Below the pieces are notes generated by a model. It had not been told where the DNA came from. It made no database searches and was given only the letters and a program-made list of their open reading frames with translations. This document shows positions 16,537-27,000 of a stretch of DNA of 64,000 bases, piece by piece. Position 1 is the stretch's first letter; each line of letters starts with the position of its first letter. Position numbers and translations under genes: made by a program. Source of the DNA: Candidatus Zixiibacteriota bacterium (lineage in GTDB: Bacteria > Zixibacteria > MSB-5A5 > GN15 > FEB-12); the NCBI GenBank assembly GCA_017999435.1, contig JAGNLV010000002.1, positions 372,001 through 436,000 of the forward strand. The letters are read 5' to 3'.

Positions 16537-17628
16537 ATGACCTTCGGCGCGAAGTCCCCGGGGAACTTTGGTTGGGTGCTCGCATGTGGCGTCATTGTGG
16601 CCGGGGCGGCTCTGTGTCCGTCGGCCTCGGCGCAATTGCCCGATTTGGTGATAGATGTCGGGGACACGACGGCCTCGCCCGGGGCGATGAACACGGTTAT
16701 CCCGGTCTTTTTGAGCAACTATAATGATACGGTGGCGGGATTTAACATCTGGCTGCAGCTCGACCGCCCCGATATCATGATTTTCCAGACCAACACGGAT
16801 ACGGTGGTGGACACACTCCACTGGCGGTGCACGCAGTACAGCGGTTCGGACTGCATCGACTCGGTGGTTGACACGCTGAATTGGGAGTGGGTTACGCTCG
16901 ATTCGTACATAGTGGAGACCGGGAATTTCGACACCAGCGGCACCCTGATTTCGGGGTGGGAGGCGGTGCAGGCGCGGTCCCTCTCCTCCGTCGGCACGGA
17001 CCTGAACATCGTCGGTCTGGCCGACTACTACACGGGCGGGGTGACCCCCGGGATCCCGCCGCAGTCGGAAGGGTTGCTGATCAAGGTGCTGGCCGATGTG
17101 CTGCAGATTCCGGACACGGCGACGGGGACGAACCGGGACGTGAATATTCTCGTGCAGCATCAGTTCATCGACCACTTCAGCTTCTCGCGGCCCGACGGGT
17201 CGGCGATCGGGCTGAAAGACACGGTGGTCCAGGATACGAATTGGTACATTTGCACAGCGTGGGCGGGGGATGTCTGTCTGAACTGGCAGCGGGTGAGTCT
17301 CCCGCCGGCCGATTCCTTCTCTGTCGTCTACGACACGACCGTGGTGATCGACTATTCGAAGGTGTTTATTACCGGCGGGTCGTTGCATGTTCTGGAGGGG
17401 ATCTGCGGGGATGCGAACGGGGACGGGAACCCGGTGGTGCGGATTTCGGACCTGACGTACATGATCCAGTTCCTGTTCCGGGGCGGTCCGGCGCCGGTTC
17501 CGCTGTGGGTGGGCAACGTCGACTGCTCGGCCAATCCGCAGCCGAACGTGGCGGACCTCACCTACATGGTTTCGGCGCTGTTCCGGGGCGGTCCGTTGCC
17601 GTGCCAGGGACCGCTGTGCAGCAAATAG
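16537..17628 (+). CDS. Secreted cohesin-like / dockerin-like protein
   Basis: 363 residues; AAGGAGGAAGGT precedes the ATG. A signal peptide ends near PSASAQ. Residues ~35-285 form a cohesin-like beta-sandwich (LVIDVGDTTASPGAMNTVIP, then VAGFNIWLQLDRPDIMIF) with long insertions. Residues ~287-363 form a dockerin-like pair: first loop GDANGDGNPVVRISDL with helix TYMIQFLFRGGPAP, second loop GNVDCSANPQPNVADL with helix TYMVSALFRGGPLP. The second calcium loop is degenerate (Ser and Asn-Pro replace Asp-Gly), so it may bind calcium poorly. Having both partner-type modules in one chain allows self-association. It is the first gene of the surface-protein locus. Confidence 0.8.
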   Translation: MTFGAKSPGNFGWVLACGVIVAGAALCPSASAQLPDLVIDVGDTTASPGAMNTVIPVFLSNYNDTVAGFNIWLQLDRPDIMIFQTNTDTVVDTLHWRCTQYSGSDCIDSVVDTLNWEWVTLDSYIVETGNFDTSGTLISGWEAVQARSLSSVGTDLNIVGLADYYTGGVTPGIPPQSEGLLIKVLADVLQIPDTATGTNRDVNILVQHQFIDHFSFSRPDGSAIGLKDTVVQDTNWYICTAWAGDVCLNWQRVSLPPADSFSVVYDTTVVIDYSKVFITGGSLHVLEGICGDANGDGNPVVRISDLTYMIQFLFRGGPAPVPLWVGNVDCSANPQPNVADLTYMVSALFRGGPLPCQGPLCSK

Positions 17629-17647
17629 CGCGGTTGGGACAACAACG

Positions 17648-17673
17648 CGGCGGGGCCGCTCGCGGCCCCGCCG
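17648..17673 (+). terminator. Terminator-like hairpin without a U-run
   Basis: CGGCGGGGCCGC and its exact complement are separated by TC, 20 bases after the stop at 17628. No T-run follows, so it may pause or stabilise the 3' end and allow some read-through towards 18052. Confidence 0.5.
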
Positions 17674-17851
17674 ATTGAGACAGGACGCCGAAGACGAAGA
17701 GATGTACTTACCGGTTACTTGCAGAATTGGCGTAGAACACAAGAACTGAACGTTGATTAGGAGAGAACTGCCGGGTCTGCTTCGGCGGGCGCGGCGCAAC
17801 CAACAACCCGAAAATAGATGGGAAGGAGGACGCACGTAAAGAGGTTACGTT

Positions 17852-18055
17852 ATGACACGCGCTCAAATGAATAGAATGAACGGGACGCTCGACCGTTTCC
17901 CCGCGCTTGCCGGAGAGAACGGATTGCGGGTTTGGTGGCTCTCACCTGCGGCCGGTTCCATTACGGTCATTGAGGGGGTTCCGGGAGACGCGTGGAGTGC
18001 ACGTACGTTCTTATCATCAACAACTGTTAACGAAGTAAGTAGGAGTAAAACATGA
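17852..18055 (+). CDS. Possible 67-residue leader ORF upstream of the 862-residue protein
   Basis: The frame has GAGG seven bases before its ATG, and its TGA overlaps the ATG of the next gene (ATGA at 18052-18055), an arrangement typical of translational coupling. The product (begins MTRAQMNRMN) has no recognisable domain, signal peptide or membrane segment. The next gene also has its own AGGAG, so this may be a regulatory leader frame or chance. Confidence 0.25.
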   Translation: MTRAQMNRMNGTLDRFPALAGENGLRVWWLSPAAGSITVIEGVPGDAWSARTFLSSTTVNEVSRSKT

Positions 18056-20640
18056 AACGCATCGCTTTGTTTACCGCTGCGTTGATGATCCTTTCATTTG
18101 GGCTCGCTAGTGCTCAGGATGTCTGTGACTTGGCGGCTCCGCCGGCCGGTTCCTGGGACGGCGGCACAAAGGTCAACACAGGCGTTCCGATCGTGTTCAA
18201 CATCCGGCTGGCCGTCGATGCGGCGAATCCGGACAACATCATGGGCGCCACGAACGGCTGGACGGTCTATATGACCGGTCCGGGCGCGGGCGGCGCGCTG
18301 ACCCTGACGACCGCGGTGGCTGATCTGAGCGCGCTGTGGGACGGCGGTCAGCCGATTACCCCGTTCCTCGATGGCACGAGCCCTGAGATGGTCGGTGTGG
18401 CGGGCTTCAGCTTCTTCAAGGATGGTCTTCCGGAAGGTTTCTCGGTGAATCCTTACGTGACCATCACGACCAGCCCGATGGACGAGGCGTGGGCGGGCGG
18501 ACAGCTCTGTATCGACTCGGCCTTCTACCCGCCGGGTGGTTACTGGCTGTGGGCCGACGCGGCTGACCCGGTCGACCGGGTGCCGGCGTGGGGCGGTCCG
18601 TACTGCTACACGATCGAGAAGATCCCGAACCTGTGCCCGACGATCACGAATCCGCCGGCGGTGCAGCTGGGCGGCAGCCACTGCACGGCGATCAGCTACG
18701 ACTTCAACGCGACCGATCCGGAAGCGGATGCGATCACCTTCCACAAGGTGAGCGGCATCGGCAACATCGACCCGGTCTCGGGCGTGTGGTCGTACTCGCC
18801 GACGATTGCTGATGTCGGCACGGTGTTCACGGTCGAAGTGACGGCGATCGACGGTTTCCACAATGTGGGCGACTGCCCGATCGTGTCGTTCGACGTGGTC
18901 TTCACGAATGCGGCCCCGACCGTGACCTGCCAGGGTCTGAAGCAGGTTGGGAAGGGCAACACGATCACGGTTCAGATCACGAAGAACAATGTCGACTGCG
19001 ATCCGGGCACGTTCTCGATCGTGAGCGTGACGCCGGCTCCGGTGGGCGCGGTTTCGATTGATCCGAACACGGGTCTGTTGACGTTCGTGACCGACATCAC
19101 CGATGGCGGCATCCTGTATGACATCGTGGTCGGTTACAGCGACGGTTTGGAGACGGCGACCTGCACGCAGCAGATCGAAGTTCTGCAGACCGAGCCGTTC
19201 GGCATCTACATCGAGAAGACGCACATGTCGTTCCAGGGTCAGCACGAGTTTGTCGACGTGTCGATGTTCCAGGGTTCCGAGCAGCTCTGGGGCTTTGACC
19301 TGCTGATCGCGTACGACGCCTCGGTGCTGTCGTTCCAGGCGGCGATTCCGGGCGACATCTACGAGGAGTGCGGCTGGGAGTACTTCACGTACCGTTACGG
19401 TGCGAATGGTAACTGCGGGAATGCCTGCCCGAGCGGGCTGCTGCGCGTGGTCGGTTTTGCCGAGACCAACAACGGCGCCAACCACCCGACCTGCTTCGGT
19501 ATGGCGTATCCGTACTCGCTGTTCACGCTGGACTTCCTGGTTTCGGACAACCGGACCTACGAGTGCCAGTATGCGCCGATCCGCTTCTTCTGGCTCGACT
19601 GCGGCGACAACGCCCTGTCGTACCACGAGATTGCGGCTCCGGAGCCCTATAGCCAGGTCCTCGGCATCAGCCGCTTTGTCTATGACAATGCGTTCGATGC
19701 GGCCGGCAATTTCGTTCCGGCGAACGGTATGTTGATTCCGATGGCGCTGACGTTCCCGTCGTGGGGCGGCGCGATCGACGAGTGCGACGACATTTACAAT
19801 CCGGACAAGCCGGCGCCGATCCGCTTTGTGGACTTCTACAACGGCGGTATCGACATCGCCTGCGCTGACTCGATCGACGCGCGCGGCGACATCAACCTCG
19901 ACGGCCAGGCGAACACCATTGCCGACGCAGTGCTCTTCAGCAACTACTTCGTGTATGGTCTGGGCGTGTTCACGGTCAACGTGCAGGGCCAGATTGCCGC
20001 GACCGACGTCAATGCCGATGGTATTGCGCTGAGCGTGGCCGACCTGGTGTACCTGATCCGTGTGGTCGTGGGTGATGCGCTGCCGTATGCGAAGCTGTCG
20101 CCGGTGACGGCGCAGATCAGCAACGTGGGCGGCGTGCTGTCCGTCGACCAGAGCATGGGCGCGGCCTATGTCGTGGTTGAGGGCCAGGCGAACCCGACCC
20201 TGTTGGCTTCGGGCGTTGACATGAAGTATGCCTACGATGCGACCGAGAACGTCACGCGCGTGCTGGTTGTCGGCATGGCGCAGGGCGCGGCCTTCCAGGG
20301 CGACTTCCTCCAGGTCAACGGCACCGTCCGCAGCATCGAGATGGCCACGTACTACGGTGCGCCGGTCACTGCGAAGCTGCCGTCCACCTTCGAGCTGCTC
20401 CAGAACTACCCGAACCCGTTCAACCCGACGACGACGATCAGCTTCACGCTGCCCACGACGTCGGACTACACCATCACGGTGTACAACGTGACGGGCCAGG
20501 TGGTGGCCAGCCACAGCGGCAACGGCCAGGGCCAGATCGACTGGACGTTCGATGCGAGCAAACTGAGCTCGGGGATCTACTTCTACAACGTGGCCGCCGG
20601 TGACAACAGCGCCACCAAGAAGATGGTCCTGATTAAGTAA
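18052..20640 (+). CDS. Secreted multidomain cohesin/dockerin-like protein with C-terminal sorting domain
   Basis: 862 residues; AGGAG six bases before the ATG, signal peptide ending LASAQD. After an N-terminal domain, two putative Ig (He_PIG/cadherin-like) domains lie at ~193-283 and 284-378, a clear cohesin-like domain at ~381-545 (EPFGIYIEKTHMSFQG, then LWGFDLLIAYDASVLSF), an internal dockerin-like pair at ~609-680 (GDINLDGQANTIADA and TDVNADGIALSVADL), and the C-terminal domain at ~776-862 (NYPNPFNPTTTISF ... SSGIYFYN ... KKMVLIK). The last domain is used for type IX-type export and anchoring in FCB bacteria. Codon use favours GGT, GCG, AAC and AAG, unlike its neighbours, suggesting high expression. 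A strong terminator follows. Confidence 0.85.
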   Translation: MKRIALFTAALMILSFGLASAQDVCDLAAPPAGSWDGGTKVNTGVPIVFNIRLAVDAANPDNIMGATNGWTVYMTGPGAGGALTLTTAVADLSALWDGGQPITPFLDGTSPEMVGVAGFSFFKDGLPEGFSVNPYVTITTSPMDEAWAGGQLCIDSAFYPPGGYWLWADAADPVDRVPAWGGPYCYTIEKIPNLCPTITNPPAVQLGGSHCTAISYDFNATDPEADAITFHKVSGIGNIDPVSGVWSYSPTIADVGTVFTVEVTAIDGFHNVGDCPIVSFDVVFTNAAPTVTCQGLKQVGKGNTITVQITKNNVDCDPGTFSIVSVTPAPVGAVSIDPNTGLLTFVTDITDGGILYDIVVGYSDGLETATCTQQIEVLQTEPFGIYIEKTHMSFQGQHEFVDVSMFQGSEQLWGFDLLIAYDASVLSFQAAIPGDIYEECGWEYFTYRYGANGNCGNACPSGLLRVVGFAETNNGANHPTCFGMAYPYSLFTLDFLVSDNRTYECQYAPIRFFWLDCGDNALSYHEIAAPEPYSQVLGISRFVYDNAFDAAGNFVPANGMLIPMALTFPSWGGAIDECDDIYNPDKPAPIRFVDFYNGGIDIACADSIDARGDINLDGQANTIADAVLFSNYFVYGLGVFTVNVQGQIAATDVNADGIALSVADLVYLIRVVVGDALPYAKLSPVTAQISNVGGVLSVDQSMGAAYVVVEGQANPTLLASGVDMKYAYDATENVTRVLVVGMAQGAAFQGDFLQVNGTVRSIEMATYYGAPVTAKLPSTFELLQNYPNPFNPTTTISFTLPTTSDYTITVYNVTGQVVASHSGNGQGQIDWTFDASKLSSGIYFYNVAAGDNSATKKMVLIK

Positions 20641-21441
20641 TCTGAGCATTAGCTTGGATCACATGTCCCCGGGAAGGTTCAAGCCTTCCCGGGGCCTTTT
20701 ACCCGAAAGGAGACGCCACAGCGCACTTGATAGCGAAGCAGCAGTGACAGGGAGCCGAAGGAAAGAGACGAGATGACCGCGCGTATGTGGTGCCTTAGCA
20801 ATGGGGGATCTCCAACATCGGTCATCTTTTTTTGTCCAGGGCTGACAGGTCCTACCCGAAAGGATGATGTGCACGAGGTTGCGGGAGTGCACGCTCATTC
20901 AACCGCCAACGTGGAACTGCGACTTTCCCTCGCCCGAAAACTCGCCCGGAGAATTACAGGGGGCTCCATCGGAGATTAGATACTAAGACCCGGCAGAACG
21001 CCGAGATTTGATGTTAAGTACTTGAGGTGTGGGTTCTTACAGGGAGTTAAGAAGGACCCCCCAAAACGTCTTCATCAGGTCCGCCACCGTCAGGGACAGA
21101 CCCGGTGCGCCGGCAGGTCGGGCCGCTGTTCGGTCCGGAGTTTGCTTAGTGAGGAGCGGTATGTTCCGTCTCGCTACATATATTAATTGTGGTTCACGCG
21201 CACTTTTCGGGATTGTGATGTATATTGGGGTGATCCGGTGGGCGATGGAGTGCCGGTCCGATCGACGCCATGTTCTCGATCTGGGTACGGTTGGCGACCG
21301 CGAACCGAATCCATGTCGGGGCCAGGGTGTTTCTGCTGGTCTCAGAGATCCCGGGAAAACCCGCGGGCGGCAGCCCGCCCGGCGGCCCGGTGCGTACCTG
21401 ATACGGAAAGATAATCGTTTGAGTCCCGTGGAGGATCGTAT
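20641..21441 (+). other. Intergenic region with terminator and long leader; no gene seen
   Basis: 800 bases. The terminator at 20667 comes first. The 12-base word TACCCGAAAGGA occurs at 20700 and again at 20853. A TATATT box at 21221-21226 could be a -10 box, but no -35 lies at the right distance. The last 80 bases hold GC-rich inverted repeats (GCGGGCGGCAGCCCGC near 21362) before the ribosome site GTGGAGGA. No open frame has convincing coding character. Confidence 0.5.
20667..20702 (+). terminator. Intrinsic terminator
   Basis: Stem CCCCGGGAAGG / CCTTCCCGGGG with loop TTCAAG, followed by CCTTTTA, 27 bases after the stop at 20640. Confidence 0.9.
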
Positions 21442-24057
21442 ATGACAAGGCTCTTGACGGTACTGGCGGCGGTCTGTGGCCTGGTGCTGATCGGTGCGGC
21501 CGATCAGGCGAACGCCCAGAGCAGTCCGCTGAGTTGCGCCAATCAGCTGGCCAACATGAACCTGTTCCCCGACAGCATCCGGGTGCTTCCGGCAACCGGA
21601 CGGCCCGGGGATACGATCAACGTGCAGATCGGCATGCGGAACACCAAGAAGGCGGCCGCCTGGGCGCTCTATCTCGATGTGGATACGACCTGGCTGAAGC
21701 CGATTCTGAACCAGTACGACCCGATCGAGGATGCGTACGAGTACAAAATCCTCCCGACGGGCCGGGTGGACACGACCGCCCTTGACCGGTTCACGGCCAA
21801 CAACGAAAAGGACTATCCCTCGATCGCCGATCATCTCCGCCTGAAAATCCTCGGGCTGCCCAAGTCGACGGGGATCCGGGCGGCCATTGACTCCGGGCGC
21901 GGGTCGATCATCAGCATGCCGATGGTGATCACGGAGGGAACGCCCCACAACACGCAGACGTCGCTGACCTGGTACTATGCCGACATCGTCGACCCGATCA
22001 ACCCGACCATCATCTACGGGTGCCAGTATTCGAACTACACCAACGACACCGGGACCTACACGGGCAAGTTGGCGACGATCTCGGGGGCGGTGCGGGTGGA
22101 CACGGCGGCGGTCCAGGGGCCGGTCATCAACTCGTTCGCGGCCAATCCGACCTCGCTGCCGTCGGGCGGCGGATCGACGACCCTGTCGTGGACGGTGACC
22201 AACGCCGACACGATCTATATCAGCCCCGGAAACATCACCCGGAGCGGATCCGCGGCCCTCTCCGGATCGGTGCTGGTCGGCCTCAGTTCCACGACCACGT
22301 ATACGCTGACGGCGGCGAAGATTGCCAGCTCGCAGCGGCCCACTGCGCAGGCGACGGTGACGGTGGAGGGGACGGTGAGCAACAACAACCCGGTGGTGAG
22401 TCCGATCTCCCCCTCGAGCTACACGATCACGCAGGGGGAGAACGTGTCGTTCTCGGTGACCGCGACCGACGTGGACGACGACTTCATCACCCTGTCCGCG
22501 CAGAATCTCCCCGCCAACGCGACTTTCGGGACAGGCGGCCAGGTGACGGGGACGGGGACGGCGACGGGGAATTTCAGTTTCACGCCGAACACGACGCAGG
22601 AGGGGACTTTCGTGGTCGGTTTTCGGGCGACTGACGACCGGGGCGGGGCCTCGACCGTGGTGAACGTGAGCATCACGGTGGAGAAGATCCAGTTCGACAT
22701 CCTCTTCTCGAAATCGCGGGAGGGCGGATCGCCGGTCGGCGGACTGCCGGGGAAGCGCTCGATCCTCTTCCCCATCGACCTGGTCACCTCGCAGGATGTC
22801 TATGGCGTCCAGTTCGATTTCTTCTATGACGACATGTTTTTCGAGATCGATTCGATATTCACGACGACCCGGACCGAGGGCTGGGTGATTTACGACAACA
22901 TCGGCCAGCCGGGCACTCCCGCGGGCGAGATCCGGATCATGACGTTCGGAATGGAGACGAACCCGCTGGCGATCGATTCGACGAACAGCACGACCATTCT
23001 CTTCATTGCCATGTCGATCGACTCCTCGGCGACCTGGGGAGACTACCCGATCTATCTGGAGAACGGGTGGGAGTCGAACAATCCCGATCCGGCCTACCCC
23101 TCGCTGCAGCTGGTCACCGATTCGGCGATCATTCAGGTCGACCGGCGCGGCGATGTCAACCTGGACAAGCGGATCGACGTCGCCGACGCGGTGAATATCG
23201 TGGCGGCCATCCTCGGGAATATCACCCTGGTGGAACGCCAGTTCGACGTGGCTGATATCGTGATCGACGGCACGGTCGATGTGTTCGACCTGGTCGGCGT
23301 GATCAACACAGCGTTCGGGCTGCCGGTCGAGCAGCCGCAGCCGGTCGCGCCGAGCGGAGGCGAGCTGTTTGCGACAGTCAGCCTGGAGTACCACGACATG
23401 TTCGCGGGCTCGATCGACGAGCTGGTGGTCAGCTCCGAGCTTCCGGAAGAGATTGCCGGAGTCCAGTTGAACATCACCTACGATCCCGCGGCGGTGGTGC
23501 TCGGGCAGCCGAAGGCGGCCGACGACGCCTCGGGCCTGAAACTCCTGTACAAGAATACCGGACCCGGCGAAATGCTTGTGCTGATGCATTTCACGCGGCC
23601 GGGGGATCAGCAGCAGCTCATTCAGCGCGGTCTGGCGGATCTGGTGCAGATCCCGATCACGGCGCAGAATGACGTCGAGTACGGCAACCCCGCCCAGTTG
23701 AAACTGACGTCGGTGAAACTGGCGACGCCGACCGCTAAGGCTTTGGAAGTCAAGGGGTTCGGCCCGACACTGCCGGCGGCGTTCACCCTCTACCAGAACT
23801 ACCCGAACCCGTTCAACCCGATGACGACAATCCGGTTCGAGTTGTCCGGGACCAGCCGGCGGGTGCAGCTGGATGTCTTCAACGTCCTCGGCCAGCAGGT
23901 TCGCCGGCTGCTGGACGAGACGGTGGCGCCCGGAGAACACAGTGTGGTCTGGGATGCCACAACCGATAATGGAAGTAAAGTAGCTACGGGCGTCTACCTC
24001 TATCGTTTGCAGGTGGGCGACCAATCGGATACAAAGAAAATGCTCCTGCTGAAGTAG
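21442..24057 (+). CDS. Secreted multidomain protein: cohesin-like, Ig, cadherin-like, dockerin-like and C-terminal sorting domains
   Basis: 871 residues; signal peptide ending NAQS. A cohesin-like sandwich (SIRVLPATGRPGDTINVQIG) covers ~45-190; an Ig-like domain ~228-312; a cadherin-like domain (NPVVSPISPSSYTITQGENV) ~315-413; a second cohesin-like domain ~414-565; an internal dockerin-like pair ~568-630 (GDVNLDKRIDVADAV and VIDGTVDVFDLVGVI); a third cohesin-like domain ~640-770; and the sorting domain ~778-871 (NYPNPFNPMTTIRF ... GVYLYRL ... KKMLLLK). Three cohesin-like domains make it the best scaffold candidate of the locus. It is followed after 21 bases by the 3135-residue gene on the same strand, with no terminator between, so the two form an operon. 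Confidence 0.85.
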   Translation: MTRLLTVLAAVCGLVLIGAADQANAQSSPLSCANQLANMNLFPDSIRVLPATGRPGDTINVQIGMRNTKKAAAWALYLDVDTTWLKPILNQYDPIEDAYEYKILPTGRVDTTALDRFTANNEKDYPSIADHLRLKILGLPKSTGIRAAIDSGRGSIISMPMVITEGTPHNTQTSLTWYYADIVDPINPTIIYGCQYSNYTNDTGTYTGKLATISGAVRVDTAAVQGPVINSFAANPTSLPSGGGSTTLSWTVTNADTIYISPGNITRSGSAALSGSVLVGLSSTTTYTLTAAKIASSQRPTAQATVTVEGTVSNNNPVVSPISPSSYTITQGENVSFSVTATDVDDDFITLSAQNLPANATFGTGGQVTGTGTATGNFSFTPNTTQEGTFVVGFRATDDRGGASTVVNVSITVEKIQFDILFSKSREGGSPVGGLPGKRSILFPIDLVTSQDVYGVQFDFFYDDMFFEIDSIFTTTRTEGWVIYDNIGQPGTPAGEIRIMTFGMETNPLAIDSTNSTTILFIAMSIDSSATWGDYPIYLENGWESNNPDPAYPSLQLVTDSAIIQVDRRGDVNLDKRIDVADAVNIVAAILGNITLVERQFDVADIVIDGTVDVFDLVGVINTAFGLPVEQPQPVAPSGGELFATVSLEYHDMFAGSIDELVVSSELPEEIAGVQLNITYDPAAVVLGQPKAADDASGLKLLYKNTGPGEMLVLMHFTRPGDQQQLIQRGLADLVQIPITAQNDVEYGNPAQLKLTSVKLATPTAKALEVKGFGPTLPAAFTLYQNYPNPFNPMTTIRFELSGTSRRVQLDVFNVLGQQVRRLLDETVAPGEHSVVWDATTDNGSKVATGVYLYRLQVGDQSDTKKMLLLK

Positions 24058-24078
24058 CATCAGGGAGGAAGAAGGTAG

Positions 24079-27000
24079 ATGTCCAGAATACATGCACTGA
24101 TCCTCACGGGAGTTCTCCTGCTGGCCGCCGGCGCGGCGGCCCAGACGGCGCCGCCGGTGCTCGATCCGATCGGCGCCCAGTCGGTCAACGAGAACGTGAG
24201 TCTGAATTTCGGCGTCTCCGCGAGCGATGCCGATGCCACTATCCCCGTCCTGAGCACTTCGGCGCTTCCGACGGGGGCAACCTTCACGGACAACCTCGAC
24301 GGCACCGGGAGTTTCGCGTGGACCCCGGATTTCACGCAGGCCAGCGAATACTCCGTGACGTTCTATGCGGCCGATGCGGTCACCGCCGATATCGACTCGG
24401 AGATCGTGTCAATTACTGTCAACAATGTCAACCAGGAGCCGGTGCTGGCGGCGATCGGGCCAAGAAGTGTGGCCGAGAATGCGAACCTGAATTTCGGGGT
24501 GTCGGCCAGTGATGCCGATGGCCAGGCGCTGACTCTGACTACGTCCACTCTGCCTCTCGGAGCGACGTTTACCGATAACGGCAACGGGACCGGGACGCTT
24601 GACTGGACGCCGGATTTCACTCAGTCCGGCGTGCATAACGTGACATTCCGGGCCTCGGATGGCACCGCGATCGACAGCGAGATAGTGGCGATCACGGTCA
24701 CGAATGTCAACCAGGAGCCGGTGCTGGCGGCGATCGGGCCAAGAGGTGTGGCCGAGAACGCGAACCTGAATTTCGGGGTGTCGGCCAGCGACGCCGATGG
24801 GCAGGCGCTGACTCTGACTACGTCCACTCTGCCTCTCGGAGCGACGTTTACCGATAACGGCAACGGGACGGGGACGTTTGACTGGACGCCCGACTACACT
24901 CAGTCCGGCGTGTACAACGTGACATTCCGGGCCTCGGATGGGACCGCGATCGACAGCGAGATCGTGGCGATCACGGTCACGAATGTCAACCAGGAGCCGG
25001 TGCTGGCGGCGATCGGGCCCAAGAGCGTAGCCGAGAACGCGAACCTCAATTTCGGGGTGTCGGCCAGCGATGCCGATGGCCAGGCGCTGACTCTGACTAC
25101 GTCCACTCTGCCTCTCGGAGCGACGTTTACCGATAACGGCAACGGGACCGGGACGCTTGACTGGACGCCGGATTTCACTCAGTCCGGCGTGCATAACGTG
25201 ACATTCCGGGCCTCGGATGGGACCGCGATCGACAGCGAGATCGTGGCGATCACGGTCACGAATGTCAACCAGGAGCCGGTGCTGGCGGCGATCGGGCCAA
25301 GAAGTGTGGCCGAGAACGCGAACCTGAATTTCGGGGTGTCGGCCAGCGACGCCGATGGGCAGGCGCTAACTCTGACCACCTCGGCTCTTCCGAGCGGAGC
25401 CACATTCACCGACAACGGCAACGGGACCGGGACGTTTGACTGGACGCCCGATTTCACTCAGTCCGGCGTGCATAACGTGACATTCCGGGCCTCGGACGGC
25501 ACCGCGATCGACAGCGAGATTGTGGCGATCACGGTCACAGATGTCAACCAGGAGCCGGTGTTGGCGGCGATCGGGCCAAGAAGTGTGGCCGAGAACGCGA
25601 ACCTGAATTTCGGGGTGTCGGCCAGCGATGCCGATGGCCAGGCGCTGACTCTGACCACCTCGGCTCTTCCGAGCGGAGCGACGTTCACCGATAACGGCAA
25701 CGGTACCGGGACGTTTGACTGGACGCCCGATTACACTCAGTCCGGCGTGTACAACGTGACATTCCGGGCCTCGGATGGGACCGCGATCGACAGCGAGATC
25801 GTGGCGATCACGGTCACGAATGTCAACCAGGAGCCGGTGCTGGCGGCGATCGGGCCAAGAAGCGTAGCCGAGAACGCGAACCTGAATTTCGGGGTGTCGG
25901 CCAGCGATGCCGATGGCCAGGCGCTGACTCTGACAACGTCCACGCTGCCTTTGGGAGCGACGTTTACCGATAACGGCAACGGGACCGGGACGTTTGACTG
26001 GACGCCGGATTACACTCAGTCCGGCGTGTACAACGTGACATTCCGGGCCTCGGATGGGACCGCGATCGACAGCGAAATCGTCGCGATCACGGTCAATGAG
26101 GTCGGCAACCAGCAGCCGGTGCTGGCGGCGATCGGCAACAAGAGCATCACGGAAGGGATTCCGCTGAATTTCGGAGTCTCGGCGACCGACGCGGAGAGCA
26201 CGCCGGTGCTGACAACGTCGTTGTTGCCGACCGGGGCTGCGTTCACGGACAACGGCAACGGCACCGGGGCGTTCAGCTGGACGCCGGGTTATACGCAGTC
26301 GGGCACCTACCTTGTGATGTTCTACGCGCGTGATGATTCTCTCGCGGTGGACAGCGAGCTGGTACAGGTTTTCGTCCTCGAGGCCGGAAATCAGGCGCCG
26401 GTGCTGGCGGCGATCGGTCCGAAGACGACAACAGAGGACGTTAATCTGAATTTCGCCGTGAGCGCGAGCGATCCCGACGGAACCACTCCGAATCTCACGG
26501 CGACGGGCCTTCCGACCGGGGCGACGTTTACGAACCACGGCGACGGAACCGGGACGTTTGACTGGACGCCGGGATTCACCGATGCGGGAGTCTACAACGT
26601 GACGTTCCGGGCCTCGGACGGGACGCTGATCGACGACGAGGTGGTGGCGATCACGGTGCTCGAATCGGGCAACCAGGCCCCGGTGCTGGCGGCGATCGGT
26701 CCGAAGAGCACGACGGAGAATATCCTGCTGACGTTCGGTGTGAGCGCCGGCGATCCGGACGGCCAAACGCCGGTACTGACGACCTCGACGCTCCCCACCG
26801 GGGCGACGTTTGTCGACAACGGGAACGGGACCGGGACGTTTAGCTGGACGCCGACGTTTACCCAGGCGGGTGCCCACAACGTGACTTTCTACGCTGCCGA
26901 CGGTGCGCTGCTGGACAGCGAGGTGGTGGCGATTACAGTCATCGACGCAGGCAACCAGGCGCCGGTGCTGGCGGCGATCGGCCCGAAAAGCACAACTGAA

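Noticed and set aside
20700-20864. 12-base direct repeat TACCCGAAAGGA (20700 and 20853)
   Set aside because: Only two copies, no target-site duplication pattern and no gene between them, so no mobile element is supported.
24430-26106. Regular repeats that could be mistaken for a CRISPR array
   Set aside because: Unit length is 279 bases, in frame, and translates into a cadherin/Ig-like domain; there are no spacers.
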